A program made the position numbers and the translations under genes. The notes beneath the pieces are model-generated. The model saw nothing but the letters and a program-made list of their open reading frames with translations, did not search any database and was not told the DNA's origin. A stretch of DNA of 12,921 nucleotides from JAHBXC01 sp964350875 (GTDB lineage: Bacteria; Planctomycetota; Phycisphaerae; Phycisphaerales; UBA1924). The DNA lies in the NCBI GenBank assembly GCA_964350875.1, contig CAYGLT010000070.1:1-12921 (forward strand), in the 5' to 3' direction. Positions 1-7,225 of this stretch are shown here, piece by piece. Positions within the stretch are counted from its first letter, which is position 1, and each line of letters begins with the position of its first letter.

Positions 1-13
1 GCACTGCCTATCG

Positions 14-45
14 GCGGCCCGTGGGACCTAGTTCCTCCGGGCCGC
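14..45. terminator. Strong hairpin, possible terminator of a gene left of the window
   Basis: A perfect 8-bp inverted repeat (arms 14-21 and 38-45) encloses a 16-nt loop whose inner bases (24-26 with 33-35) can extend the stem. On the plus strand a TTTT run follows at 52-55, six bases after the stem, so it could be a weak intrinsic terminator for a plus-strand gene entering from the left. No such gene can be confirmed from the few bases available. It also lies beyond the 3' end of the minus-strand DUF2726 gene and could serve both directions. Confidence 0.35.
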
Positions 46-61
46 GTGTCGTTTTCGGGCG

Positions 62-78
62 ACTCGCGCTTCGCGAGT
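62..78 (-). terminator. Hairpin just after the DUF2726 stop codon
   Basis: A perfect 7-bp stem (62-68 with 72-78) with a 3-nt loop starts two bases past the minus-strand stop codon at 81-83. In the minus-strand transcript the stem is followed by an A-rich stretch and not a U-run, so it is not a canonical intrinsic terminator. It may protect the 3' end or act in Rho-type termination. Confidence 0.35.
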
Positions 79-80
79 GG

Positions 81-587
81 TCATCGTTTCGGCAGAATCG
101 CGTCATGGAGATCTTGCGCGAGGCGCGACTCCCGATAGCCCGGAAGCACGCGCAGAAGGCGCAAGCCCACGCGCTGGCACACCTCGTCCTTGAAGCGATC
201 GCTTTCCTGCGCGCTCCGACGCTGATGGTGCGGCCCATCGAACTCGACGACGACCAGCGGCGCGCCATCACTGTCGATGAGCACGAAGTCGAAGTGCCGT
301 GACTTCACGCGCGATCGCGCGGCGCGATGCACCGCCCGATCCTGCTTGACGATGGGGCGGACCACATCCTCCATGCGCACCTTGGCCAGGACGAAGCACG
401 ATTCCGGGACGCTGCGAACAAGATCGTGGAAGAGTTTACGCTCGCTCGCGTTCAGCACCGAGCCGCATCGTTCGTACTCGGCGTTCGCCGAAATCCCCCG
501 GTTCGATTCTCTCTCTCCGTCGGGCTTCTTCTCGACATTGAGCAACACCCGGAGGACCGCCTTGAGCCATTCAAGAAATCTCTGCAT
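81..587 (-). CDS. DUF2726 domain protein (predicted nuclease-fold, unknown role)
   Basis: A 168-residue protein. Residues 44-160 fit the DUF2726 pattern as I remember it: an opening L-N-A-S-E-R-K-L-F segment, a K-V-R-x-x-D-V block (69-75), then H-F-D-F-V-L-I-D (98-105), V-V-V-E-F-D-G-P-H-H (112-121) and D-R-F-K-D (130-134), ending in a G-L-R-L-L-R-V strand. The spaced D100, E115/D117 and K133 resemble a PD-(D/E)XK-type nuclease core, but catalysis is not shown. Residues 2-18 are amphipathic to hydrophobic and could anchor the protein at the membrane. I chose the ATG at 585-587; an in-frame ATG at 642-644 would add 19 residues (168 vs 187) of low-complexity character and run through an inverted repeat that looks regulatory. 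No clear Shine-Dalgarno precedes either. The gene stands alone, divergent from the export operon. Family assignment is fairly firm, function unknown. Confidence 0.75.
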   Translation of the reverse strand: MQRFLEWLKAVLRVLLNVEKKPDGERESNRGISANAEYERCGSVLNASERKLFHDLVRSVPESCFVLAKVRMEDVVRPIVKQDRAVHRAARSRVKSRHFDFVLIDSDGAPLVVVEFDGPHHQRRSAQESDRFKDEVCQRVGLRLLRVLPGYRESRLAQDLHDAILPKR

Positions 588-599
588 TGACAAAAGGTA

Positions 600-615
600 G
601 CGACCGTGCGGTCGC
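600..615. promoter_or_regulatory. Inverted repeat upstream of the DUF2726 gene
   Basis: Perfect 7-bp arms (600-606 and 609-615) flank a 2-nt centre, giving an almost complete 16-bp palindrome. It lies 13-28 bases upstream of the preferred start at 587, where it could be an operator or a leader hairpin near the ribosome site. No regulator can be named. Confidence 0.35.
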
Positions 616-674
616 CACACATTCGTGTCATTACGCCGACGCATGCGAGGCTTGCCAGGAAGACCGCGAGGGGC

Positions 675-709
675 CTCGTTCCCTGCGACAGTCGGTCATC
701 TCGTTCCCT
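675..709. repeat. 10-nt direct repeat pair
   Basis: The decamer CTCGTTCCCT occurs at 675-684 and again at 700-709, 25 bases start to start. It could be a tandem regulator-binding site in the divergent promoter region, or chance in G+C-rich DNA. Confidence 0.3.
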
Positions 710-842
710 CGGATGTTCGGTGACAAGTACGGCGGGTGCACTCTCACGCTCGGGCAGCCAAGATTGAAGGCCAATCGCGATAGGATGCGATCCCGCGCAC
801 CAACCGCTCACTCGCGTGTGTCCCGGACCTTCCCAAACCGTG

Positions 843-874
843 TTGACCCGCCCGACGATCCTGCCGACTATCAT
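843..874 (+). promoter_or_regulatory. Tentative sigma70-type promoter for the export cluster
   Basis: TTGACC (843-848) resembles a -35 box and TATCAT (869-874, five of six to consensus) a -10 box. The spacer is 20 bases, longer than the ideal 17, which weakens the call. If the -10 is real, transcription would begin near 881, so the ATG at 880 would be just excluded and the ATG at 895 used. Confidence 0.25.
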
Positions 875-879
875 CTTGT

Positions 880-1284
880 ATGGCCAGGCCTGTCATGGCA
901 TCCTGGATGGTCCTCGCGCTCGTCCTCGGGACGGCGCTCGGCGGAGCGCGGATGCTGTGCATCTCCTTTGCGCCCGACGCGTGCGGCGTCGCGCAGGCCG
1001 ACACCTGCTGCTCCGAGCCCCTCGATCAGGATTGCCCCCCGGCTCCCGACGGCGACGAGTGCTGCATCGACATCGTCCCGCCCACACTGGGCGACACCGT
1101 CGGTGTTCGCGTGGCCGCGAACCGCGACCATGACTCGACCGGACCGGACTCGCTTCCCACGGCGATCCTCGCGATCCCGCCGCCGCGCGATCCTGCGCCG
1201 CTGATCGGGGTCTGCTTCCGGGACAGTTCGGGACCGCCGCGCACAACGCAGGCTGTCGTGCGCACCACCCGTCTCTTGCTCTGA
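880..1284 (+). CDS. Small secreted Cys-rich protein, first gene of the export cluster
   Basis: A 134-residue protein with an N-terminal hydrophobic stretch (residues 8-23) that looks like a signal peptide, so it is probably periplasmic. The mature part has eight cysteines (27, 35, 43, 44, 52, 61, 62, 112), including two C-C pairs and a D-E-C-C-I-D-I motif at 59-65, followed by a Pro-rich, low-complexity second half. From memory, small exported proteins with a C-I start and a C-x-D-I-P-like motif occur upstream of CusABC-type metal efflux genes in several phyla. That resemblance and the CusC-like gene next door suggest metal binding, but this is inference. I keep the ATG at 880 because it gives the signal peptide a basic n-region (Arg3); the ATG at 895 has a weak upstream CCAGG and fits the tentative promoter better. 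The next gene follows after 99 bases. Confidence 0.6.
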   Translation: MARPVMASWMVLALVLGTALGGARMLCISFAPDACGVAQADTCCSEPLDQDCPPAPDGDECCIDIVPPTLGDTVGVRVAANRDHDSTGPDSLPTAILAIPPPRDPAPLIGVCFRDSSGPPRTTQAVVRTTRLLL

Positions 1285-1299
1285 ATTCGCGATGTGTTC

Positions 1300-1322
1300 C
1301 CGGTGATGCCGCGCATCGCCGG
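1300..1322 (+). promoter_or_regulatory. Intercistronic hairpin before the outer-membrane factor gene
   Basis: A 9-bp stem with one G-U pair (1300-1308 with 1314-1322) and a 5-nt loop. A second outer pairing is possible between ATTCGCG at 1285-1291 and CGCGAAT at 1352-1358, which would enclose the whole gap between the two genes. No U-run follows, so I read it as an mRNA-stability or attenuation element and not as a terminator. Confidence 0.35.
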
Positions 1323-1383
1323 GCGATGTCGTGCGCGTTCTCCCGCGCATCCGCGAATCCCATGAGCAGGAGTCACGCCTCCG

Positions 1384-2772
1384 ATGCGACGCAATCGCTC
1401 CGGAGCGCTCGGCGGAATCGGGCTGCTTGCCCTCGCCGGCGCGCTCGCCGGATGTCAGCAATACGAACCCGCGCCTCTCGACGCGCGACACCACCGGACC
1501 GTGTGGCGCGATCGAACTCCGACCGCGCCCGAGGTGCTCGACGCCGCCGCCCGTCTCGATGACGGCGCCGACCCCGCGCAGTTCTCCCTCGACGACGGGC
1601 TGTCGCTCCGCGAGGCCGAGGCCGTCACGCTCGCGTTCAACCCCGACCTGCGCGAGGCGCGAGCGCGCGCCGGAGTCAGCGCGGCGTCCGCCGAGCACGC
1701 CGGGCTCCCCCCGGATCCGTTCCTCTTCGGCGACATCGCGCGCATCATCGACGATGTCGAGAACCAGTGGATGGGCGCCGCCGTCCTCGGGTTCACCATC
1801 CCCATCAGCGGCCGGCTCGAAGCCGAACGCGAACTCGCCGACGCCGACCACTGGGGCGATCTGCTCCGCGTCTACGCCCGGGAGTGGAGCGCCCGCGTCG
1901 CGCTCCGCGAGGCGTGGACGGAATGGTCCATCGCGTCGCGGAAGATCGTCGTCATCGACCGCTTCCTCGAAGAACTCGCCTCGCTCGTCGAGATCGTCGA
2001 CGCCATCGAACGCGCGGGCGAGATCGCGCCGGTCGATGCGCGACTGTTCACGCTCGAACACGCGACGCGCGTCGCGCAGCGCGCCGTCACCCAGGGCGAG
2101 ATCGACCGTCTGCGCGCGGGCATCTACCGCTTGCTCGGCCTCGACCAGCGGATCGCGATCGACATGACGCCCGGTCTGCCATCGCACGCCGCGTCTCCCG
2201 GTCTCGACTCGAACGAGTGGATCTCCATCGACCACCCCGATGTGCTGGTCGCCCAGGCCGAACACGACGCCGCCGAGCGCACGCTCGTGCTCGAGATCCG
2301 CAAGCAGTTCCCCGACATCGTGCTGGGCCCGGGCTTCGGTCACGAGAACGGCAACGACCGCGTTATCCTCGGGTTCTCGATCCCGATCCCGCTGTTCAAC
2401 CGCAACCAGCAGGCGATCGAGGTCGCGCGCGCCCAGCGCGAGGCCGCGCGCGTCGGCTACGAAGTCGCGCTCGAACGGCTCGAAGCGGACTACGACGAGG
2501 CATGCGTTGTCCTGAACTCCGCGCGGATCACGCGCGAGATCCTCGAGAACAAGGTCGCCCCGATCGCGGACCGCCAGCACGACGAAGCGCTGCGCATCGC
2601 CGAACTGGGCGAGGTCGACACGCTCCTCCTCCTTGAATCACTCAAACGACGATTCGACACGCGGCTCGCCGTGCTCGATGCGCTCAGGACCGAGACGCTC
2701 GCGGCGATCCGGGTCGACGCGGCCATCGGACCTGTCCGCCCGGCCACCCTCGCGGAGAACCCGCTCCCATGA
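1384..2772 (+). CDS. CusC/TolC-like outer-membrane efflux lipoprotein
   Basis: A 462-residue outer-membrane factor, the exit duct of a tripartite exporter. A lipoprotein signal ends in the lipobox L-A-G-C with Cys24 as the lipidated residue, as in the CusC/CzcC/OprM group and unlike TolC itself. Two homologous halves follow, typical of the OEP family: residues about 75-255 with the strand G-F-T-I-P-I (136-141), and 285-445 with G-F-S-I-P-I-P-L-F-N-R-N (330-341), the characteristic second beta-strand turn. Long Ala/Glu/Arg-rich helices between them would form the periplasmic tunnel. The length is close to the usual ~420-480. AGGAG at 1368-1372 lies 11 bases before the ATG. The stop overlaps the adaptor start by 4 bases (ATGA), so the two are probably translationally coupled. 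The family is clear; the exported substrate is not. Confidence 0.88.
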   Translation: MRRNRSGALGGIGLLALAGALAGCQQYEPAPLDARHHRTVWRDRTPTAPEVLDAAARLDDGADPAQFSLDDGLSLREAEAVTLAFNPDLREARARAGVSAASAEHAGLPPDPFLFGDIARIIDDVENQWMGAAVLGFTIPISGRLEAERELADADHWGDLLRVYAREWSARVALREAWTEWSIASRKIVVIDRFLEELASLVEIVDAIERAGEIAPVDARLFTLEHATRVAQRAVTQGEIDRLRAGIYRLLGLDQRIAIDMTPGLPSHAASPGLDSNEWISIDHPDVLVAQAEHDAAERTLVLEIRKQFPDIVLGPGFGHENGNDRVILGFSIPIPLFNRNQQAIEVARAQREAARVGYEVALERLEADYDEACVVLNSARITREILENKVAPIADRQHDEALRIAELGEVDTLLLLESLKRRFDTRLAVLDALRTETLAAIRVDAAIGPVRPATLAENPLP

Positions 2773-4145
2773 CGACCAACCAACCGGACATCATGACCTT
2801 GTCGCGCGAGCGCGGGAATGCGCACACGCCCGTCCCCGCGCCGTCGCGGCGGTGGCTCACACGCGTCGGCGTCCCGCTGATCATCCTGATCGCCGCGGGC
2901 GGGCTGCTCGTGTACGCCGCACGCGACGCACTTGCGCCGGCGATCGAGGTCCGCGTCGCGCCGGTCGTCCTGAAAGAGACGACCACGACGAACGCCGCGC
3001 CGCGATCGGCTGCGCAAACCACGGTTGTTGCGCAGGGGCCCGGGTGGATCGAACCCATGCCGCACGCGATCTCCGTGCAGGCGCTCGCGGAGGGCGTGAT
3101 CGAAGAAGTGCTCACGCTCGAAGGCGACCGCGTGGAGCGCGGGCAGGTCGTCGCGAGGATGATCGACGACGACGCGCGGCTCGCAGTATTGCAGGCCCGC
3201 GCCCGGGAAGCGCAGGCCGCCGCGGAAGTCGAGCGCGCGGACGCAGCGGCGCTCGCGGCAAACGCCCGCGCCGACGAGTTGCGCGACGAACTCGAGCGCA
3301 AGCAACCCCTCGTCGAGGCGGGCGGGTTCTCGGAAGGGCAGTTCGCGCGGCTGATCCTGCGGCTCCGCGCCGCCCAGCACGAGGAACGCGCCGCGAGCGC
3401 GGCCGTTGATTCCGCGCGGGCGGCGCTCGCGCAGGCCGAGGCGATGCGCGGCGAGGCGGAACTCAGACTCTCGCGCATGGAGATCAGGAGCCCCGCGAGC
3501 GGCGTGGTCATGACGCGCGCCGTCGAGCCCGGCACGCGCATCGCGATGGCCGGTCCCGGTCCGGGCGAGGGCCACGCCCCCGGGCTCTTCCGTCTCTACA
3601 ACCCCGAGCATCTTCAGGTCCGCGTCGATGTCCCGCTCGCCGACGCCGCGAAAGTGCGTGTCGGCAGCAACGCCGAGGTCACCACCGAAGCGCTCCCGGA
3701 CCGCGTGTTCCGCGGCGAGGTCATCCGCGCCGTGCACGAAGCCGACATCCAGCGCAACACCGTCGAGGTCAAGGTGAAGATCATCGACCCCGACCCGGTG
3801 CTCAAGCCCGAGATGCTCGCGCGCGTGCGGTTCTTCGCGACTTCCCAGCCCGGCGAGCAACCCGCTAGCACAACGACAACGCAAAGCGAATCCTCCGCGC
3901 TCGTGCAGGCCCCGTTCGCGTCGCTCTTCGGCGTGCATGAGGACACCGCCAGCGTCTGGGTCGTCGATCGCGGCTCGGAGCGCGGCGGCGCCACCGCAGC
4001 GATCCGCGCCGTCACGCTCGCCGGGCGAGATGGCGAAGGCGCGCTCATCAGCGCGGGCCTCCGACCCGGCGATCGGGTGATTCTCAACCCGCCGCCCTCG
4101 CTCAAGGTAGGTGCGCGCGTGCGCACCGCGCCCTCAGAGAACTGA
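2769..4145 (+). CDS. HlyD/CusB-type periplasmic adaptor (membrane fusion protein)
   Basis: A 458-residue adaptor that would link the ABC permeases to the outer-membrane channel. After a 30-residue cytoplasmic start there is one membrane anchor (about 33-51). A biotinyl-lipoyl-like half follows (residues 97-131, with E-G-V-I-E-E-V-L and G-D-x-V-x-x-G-Q-V-V-A), then a long Ala/Glu/Arg-rich coiled-coil hairpin (135-238), the second lipoyl half (I-R-S-P-A-S-G-V-V, 239-247; P-G-T-R-I, 254-258), a beta-barrel domain (about 275-355, ending K-P-E-M-L-A-R-V) and a membrane-proximal domain (376-452) with L-R-P-G-D-R-V-I at 431-438. I see no cysteine or Met-rich metal motif, unlike the N-terminal metal site of true CusB. 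The start overlaps the preceding stop by 4 bases. Pairing with an ABC ATPase makes it MacA-like in role. Confidence 0.87.
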   Translation: MTTNQPDIMTLSRERGNAHTPVPAPSRRWLTRVGVPLIILIAAGGLLVYAARDALAPAIEVRVAPVVLKETTTTNAAPRSAAQTTVVAQGPGWIEPMPHAISVQALAEGVIEEVLTLEGDRVERGQVVARMIDDDARLAVLQARAREAQAAAEVERADAAALAANARADELRDELERKQPLVEAGGFSEGQFARLILRLRAAQHEERAASAAVDSARAALAQAEAMRGEAELRLSRMEIRSPASGVVMTRAVEPGTRIAMAGPGPGEGHAPGLFRLYNPEHLQVRVDVPLADAAKVRVGSNAEVTTEALPDRVFRGEVIRAVHEADIQRNTVEVKVKIIDPDPVLKPEMLARVRFFATSQPGEQPASTTTTQSESSALVQAPFASLFGVHEDTASVWVVDRGSERGGATAAIRAVTLAGRDGEGALISAGLRPGDRVILNPPPSLKVGARVRTAPSEN

Positions 4146-4147
4146 AC

Positions 4148-4151
4148 GGAG
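4148..4151 (+). promoter_or_regulatory. Shine-Dalgarno that fixes the ABC ATPase start
   Basis: GGAG sits seven bases before the ATG at 4159, inside the 13-base gap after the adaptor stop. This, and the family alignment, favours 4159 over an in-frame ATG at 4111 that would overlap the adaptor gene. Confidence 0.65.
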
Positions 4152-4158
4152 TCTGATC

Positions 4159-4869
4159 ATGGTGATCATCGAATGCCGGGACCTGACCAAGCAGTATCGC
4201 AAGGGCGACACCGTCATCACCCCGCTCGAGTCGCTCGATCTCACGATCCAGCGCGGCGAGTTCCTCGCGCTCATGGGCCCTTCGGGCAGCGGGAAAACCA
4301 CGCTCCTCAACCTCATCGCGGGCATCGACCGCCCGACCTCGGGAAGCATCGTCATCGACGGGCAGGACATCGCGCCGCTCTCGCGCTCGCGACTCGCGTC
4401 GTGGCGGAGCGAGAACATCGGCTATGTCTTCCAGTTGTACAACCTCGTGCCAGTCCTGACGGCGTATGAGAATGTCGAACTCCCGCTGCTGCTCCATCCG
4501 CTGTCAAGGAAGCAGCGTCACGAGCGCGTGGCCGCTGCGCTCGAACTCGTCGGCATCGCCGACAGGCACGACCACTACCCGCGTCAACTGTCGGGCGGTC
4601 AGGAACAGCGCGTCGCGATCGCCCGCGCGATTGTCGCCGACCCGCGCATCATCGTCGCCGACGAACCGACCGGCGATCTCGACGGCGAGTCCGCCCTCGC
4701 CATCATGCGGCTCCTGCGCAGACTCGCCGACGAGCAGGGCAAGACGCTCATCATGGTCACGCACGATCCCAAAACTGCGCGGTTCGCCACGAAAACACTC
4801 CACCTCGAGAAGGGCCGACTCGTCGAGAACGAATCGGCGACGGAGATCGAAGAAGGAGCCCTCGCGTGA
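4159..4869 (+). CDS. ABC transporter ATPase, MacB/LolD type
   Basis: A 236-residue stand-alone nucleotide-binding subunit that powers the export complex by ATP hydrolysis at the cytoplasmic face. All motifs are intact: Walker A G-P-S-G-S-G-K-T (40-47), Q-loop F-Q-L-Y-N-L-V-P (91-98), signature L-S-G-G-Q-E-Q-R (144-151), Walker B I-I-V-A-D-E-P (164-170), D-loop G-D-L-D (172-175) and the H-loop histidine in V-T-H-D (200-203). The F-Q-x-x-N-L-x-P-x-L-T-A-x-E-N-V pattern and the length are typical of the MacB/LolD/FtsE-like group, which pairs with FtsX-fold permeases; two such permeases follow directly. MacB itself fuses this domain to the permease, so here the ATPase is split off. The last codons hold the ribosome site of the next gene, and the stop overlaps its GTG start by 4 bases. 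Confidence 0.93.
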   Translation: MVIIECRDLTKQYRKGDTVITPLESLDLTIQRGEFLALMGPSGSGKTTLLNLIAGIDRPTSGSIVIDGQDIAPLSRSRLASWRSENIGYVFQLYNLVPVLTAYENVELPLLLHPLSRKQRHERVAAALELVGIADRHDHYPRQLSGGQEQRVAIARAIVADPRIIVADEPTGDLDGESALAIMRLLRRLADEQGKTLIMVTHDPKTARFATKTLHLEKGRLVENESATEIEEGALA

Positions 4870-6017
4870 TCACCCCCAAGTTCGGCCCGTATGTCGCGCG
4901 TCAGGTGCTGCGCCGCCCGACACGCACCGGCCTCACATTGGCGAGCATCAGCGTCGCGATGTTCCTCTTTGTCGCCGTCAGGGCGTTGCAGGACGGCGTC
5001 GAAACGGCGACGCAGATCACCGCCGCCGACACCACGCTCGTCGTGTTCCGCGAGAACCGCTTCTGCCCGTCGACGAGCCGCCTCCCGGAACGCTACACCA
5101 CCGCCATCGAGCGCATCGACGGCGTGGAGTCCGTCGTCCCGATCAAGATCGTCGTGAACAACTGCGGCGCCTCGCTCGATGTCATCACCTACCGAGGCGT
5201 GCCCGAAGAATCGATCAGCGACCTCGCGCGGGACTGGACGATCATCGACGGCTCGATCGAGCAATGGCACGCGCGTTCGGATGCGGCGATCGTCGGGTCG
5301 AGACTCGCCGACCGGCGCGGGTTCAAGGTCGGTGATTCGTTCGACGCCGCGGGCGTGACCGTGACCGTCGCCGCGATCATCGACTCCGACGCTGCGCAAG
5401 ACCAGAATGTTGCGTACACGCACCTGCCGTTCCTCCAGCAGGCGTCGTCGCGCGGGGGGCTCGGCGAGGTCACCCAGTTCGCCGTGCGCGTCACCGACCC
5501 CGCCCGGCTCGAAGAAGTCGCGGCGAGCATCGACGAGGTTTTCCGCTCCGACGCGGAGCCGACGACCACGCGTCCCGAGAAGGCGTTCGTCGCGCAGGCG
5601 GGCGCCGACATCATCGAGATCGTGAAGTTCACGCGCATCCTCGGATGGGCGTGCCTCGGCGCCGTCCTCGCGCTCGTCACCAACGCGATTGTGCTCAGCG
5701 TGCGTGACCGGATCAAGGAGCACGCGGTGCTTCAGACGCTCGGGTTCCGCGGCGGGCTCATCGGCCGGCTCGTCGTGGCCGAGGGCGCGCTGCTCGGTCT
5801 GCTGGGCGGCGGCCTCGGCGCGCTGGCCGCGTACCTGTTCGTGCGCTTCGGCAGGTTCAGTCTGTCGAACGAAGGGCTGAGCATCAATGTGGCCGCGGAT
5901 CTCTCGGCCGTGCTGATCGGCGTGCTCGTCTCGGCGGGCGTGGGCGTCATCGCAGGGATCGCCCCCGCGTACCAGGCGTCGCGCAGGCCGATCGCCGACT
6001 GTTTCAGGGCCGTGTGA
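4866..6017 (+). CDS. FtsX/MacB-type ABC permease, first of two
   Basis: A 383-residue inner-membrane permease. The first membrane helix (about 22-41) is followed by a large periplasmic domain of the MacB_PCD type (about 43-250), then three helices near 257-279, 302-326 and 346-368, the standard FtsX-fold order. A coupling segment after helix 2 (D-R-I-K-E-H-A-V-L-Q-T-L-G-F, 281-294) matches the place where these permeases contact their ATPase. The periplasmic domain has two cysteines, Cys67 (R-F-C-P-S-T) and Cys100 (N-N-C-G-A-S), that could form a disulfide or metal site; the second permease has none there. The start is GTG at 4866, overlapping the ATPase stop (GTGA) with AAGGAG at 4853-4858, seven bases upstream. 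It should pair with the ATPase and the second permease. Family is sure, substrate unknown. Confidence 0.87.
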   Translation: MITPKFGPYVARQVLRRPTRTGLTLASISVAMFLFVAVRALQDGVETATQITAADTTLVVFRENRFCPSTSRLPERYTTAIERIDGVESVVPIKIVVNNCGASLDVITYRGVPEESISDLARDWTIIDGSIEQWHARSDAAIVGSRLADRRGFKVGDSFDAAGVTVTVAAIIDSDAAQDQNVAYTHLPFLQQASSRGGLGEVTQFAVRVTDPARLEEVAASIDEVFRSDAEPTTTRPEKAFVAQAGADIIEIVKFTRILGWACLGAVLALVTNAIVLSVRDRIKEHAVLQTLGFRGGLIGRLVVAEGALLGLLGGGLGALAAYLFVRFGRFSLSNEGLSINVAADLSAVLIGVLVSAGVGVIAGIAPAYQASRRPIADCFRAV

Positions 6018-6019
6018 GG
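6016..6019 (+). promoter_or_regulatory. Shine-Dalgarno for the second permease
   Basis: GAGG overlaps the stop codon of the first permease and lies six bases before the ATG at 6026. It supports that ATG over the GTG at 6014, which would give a 4-base overlap and four extra residues and remains possible. Confidence 0.45.
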
Positions 6020-6025
6020 ACACCC

Positions 6026-7195
6026 ATGCGAATGCTTCCACTCGAGTACGCCGTCCGAAACCTCGCGCGATCGCGACAGCGATTGCTGCTCGCCGTGCTG
6101 GGGAGCACGCTCGTTGTGCTGCTCGTGCTGGCCGCGGCGTCGTTCGTGCGCGGCATGACCTCCGCGCTCTCCGCCAGCGGAGGTGCGCACAATGTCATGC
6201 TCGTCGGCACGGGCAGCGAGGATTCCATCGAGCGCAGCGAGATCCCCACGACCGCGGGCGGCATCGTCGCCGCGTCCGTGCGCGGCATCGAGGAGCACGC
6301 TGGCACGCTGTTCGTCTCCCCCGAGGTGCACATCCAACTCCCGCTCTCGGTCGAGGGTGGAAGCACAAACTCGCTCGTGCTCGTGCGCGGCGTCACGCCC
6401 GCGGCCACGCTCGTCCACGAGCGCGTCCAGATCGTCGACGGCCGCTTCCCGCGATCGGGACTCGACGAAGTGATGGTCGGCTCGCGCGCGGCGGACAAAC
6501 TCGGCGTCGCGGCGTCCTCGCTCGCCGTCGGCAAGACCGTCGGCATCGACGATCGACAGTGGACCATCGTGGGCCGTTTCGTCGCGCCGGGAACGATCGC
6601 GGAATCCGAAGTCTGGGCGCCGCTGAACGACCTGAAGGAGGCGACCAAGCGCGAGAGCGACTCCGTGGTGGTGCTGACGCTCGATCCGTCGCGCGCGGAG
6701 TTCGCCGATGTCGAGGCGTTCGCGCGGACGCGGCTCGACCTGCAACTCACGGCGCTGCGCGAGAGCGACTACTACGCCGGGCTCGCCGAGTTCTTCGGGC
6801 CGATCCGCGTTGTCGCGTGGGTGACCGCGGGGCTCATCGCGGTGGGCGGCGTGTTCGGCGGGCTGAACACCATGCACGCGGCATTCGCGTCGCGCGTGCG
6901 CGAACTGGGCATGCTCCAGTCGCTCGGATTCCGCCGCACCGCGATCGTTGCGAGCCTCACCGAAGAATCCACGCTGGCGACGCTCGCCGGCGCGCTCCTC
7001 GCCTGCGCGATCGCGGTCGCGCTGCTCGACGGAGTCTCCGTCCGTTTCTCGATGGGCGTCTTCGGGCTCGTCGTCGACGCGGGCGTGATCACGATCGGGC
7101 TGTGCGCCGGGCTGGCGCTGGGCCTGATCGGGGCGCTCCCCGCGGCCGCGCAATGTCTCCGTCTCCCCATCCCCGTCGCGCTCAAAGCGGTCTGA
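6026..7195 (+). CDS. FtsX/MacB-type ABC permease, second of two
   Basis: A 389-residue inner-membrane permease with the same plan as its neighbour: helix 1 at about 19-41, a periplasmic core domain (45-250), helix 2 at about 262-285, a coupling segment S-R-V-R-E-L-G-M-L-Q-S-L-G-F (289-302), and helices 3 and 4 near 312-336 and 344-372, ending in P-V-A-L-K-A-V. The two proteins share the F-R-A-V/L-K-A-V type end and the L-Q-(S/T)-L-G-F motif, so they are paralogues, but the periplasmic domains differ clearly. That points to a heterodimer served by the single ATPase gene upstream. Its only cysteines are in or near the last helices (327, 360, 377). The start at 6026 is chosen by GAGG at 6016-6019; GTG at 6014 is the alternative. 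The next gene follows after 30 bases. Confidence 0.85.
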   Translation: MRMLPLEYAVRNLARSRQRLLLAVLGSTLVVLLVLAAASFVRGMTSALSASGGAHNVMLVGTGSEDSIERSEIPTTAGGIVAASVRGIEEHAGTLFVSPEVHIQLPLSVEGGSTNSLVLVRGVTPAATLVHERVQIVDGRFPRSGLDEVMVGSRAADKLGVAASSLAVGKTVGIDDRQWTIVGRFVAPGTIAESEVWAPLNDLKEATKRESDSVVVLTLDPSRAEFADVEAFARTRLDLQLTALRESDYYAGLAEFFGPIRVVAWVTAGLIAVGGVFGGLNTMHAAFASRVRELGMLQSLGFRRTAIVASLTEESTLATLAGALLACAIAVALLDGVSVRFSMGVFGLVVDAGVITIGLCAGLALGLIGALPAAAQCLRLPIPVALKAV

Positions 7196-7225
7196 CCCGA
7201 CTCACTTGTTGCAAAGGAAGATCTC

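Larger units (their letters stand above)
588..879. other. Divergent intergenic region, no gene seen
   Basis: These 292 bases separate the minus-strand DUF2726 gene from the plus-strand export cluster. Open frames here are short or run antisense to neighbours, and none has a convincing start or family resemblance. The region holds an inverted repeat (600-615), a 10-nt direct repeat (675-684 and 700-709) and a tentative promoter near its right end (843-874). It most likely carries control sites for both flanking units. Confidence 0.6.

Noticed and set aside
871..2580. 569-codon open frame on the minus strand
   Set aside because: Antisense to the Cys-rich protein and the outer-membrane factor genes. 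Its Arg/Asp/Gly-rich repetitive composition is that of an antisense frame in G+C-rich DNA, and the plus-strand gene has clear family motifs.
2490..3938. 482-codon minus-strand frame
   Set aside because: Lies opposite the adaptor gene, whose lipoyl and coiled-coil domains are plain; the minus frame has no recognisable domain.
1384..4145. RND (CusCBA) efflux system
   Set aside because: The channel and adaptor are CusC/CusB-like, but no RND pump follows; an ABC ATPase and two FtsX permeases take its place.
4599..7153. Long overlapping minus-strand frames (480 and 473 codons)
   Set aside because: Antisense to the ABC ATPase and permeases, of low complexity, rich in R/D/E/A, with no motifs.
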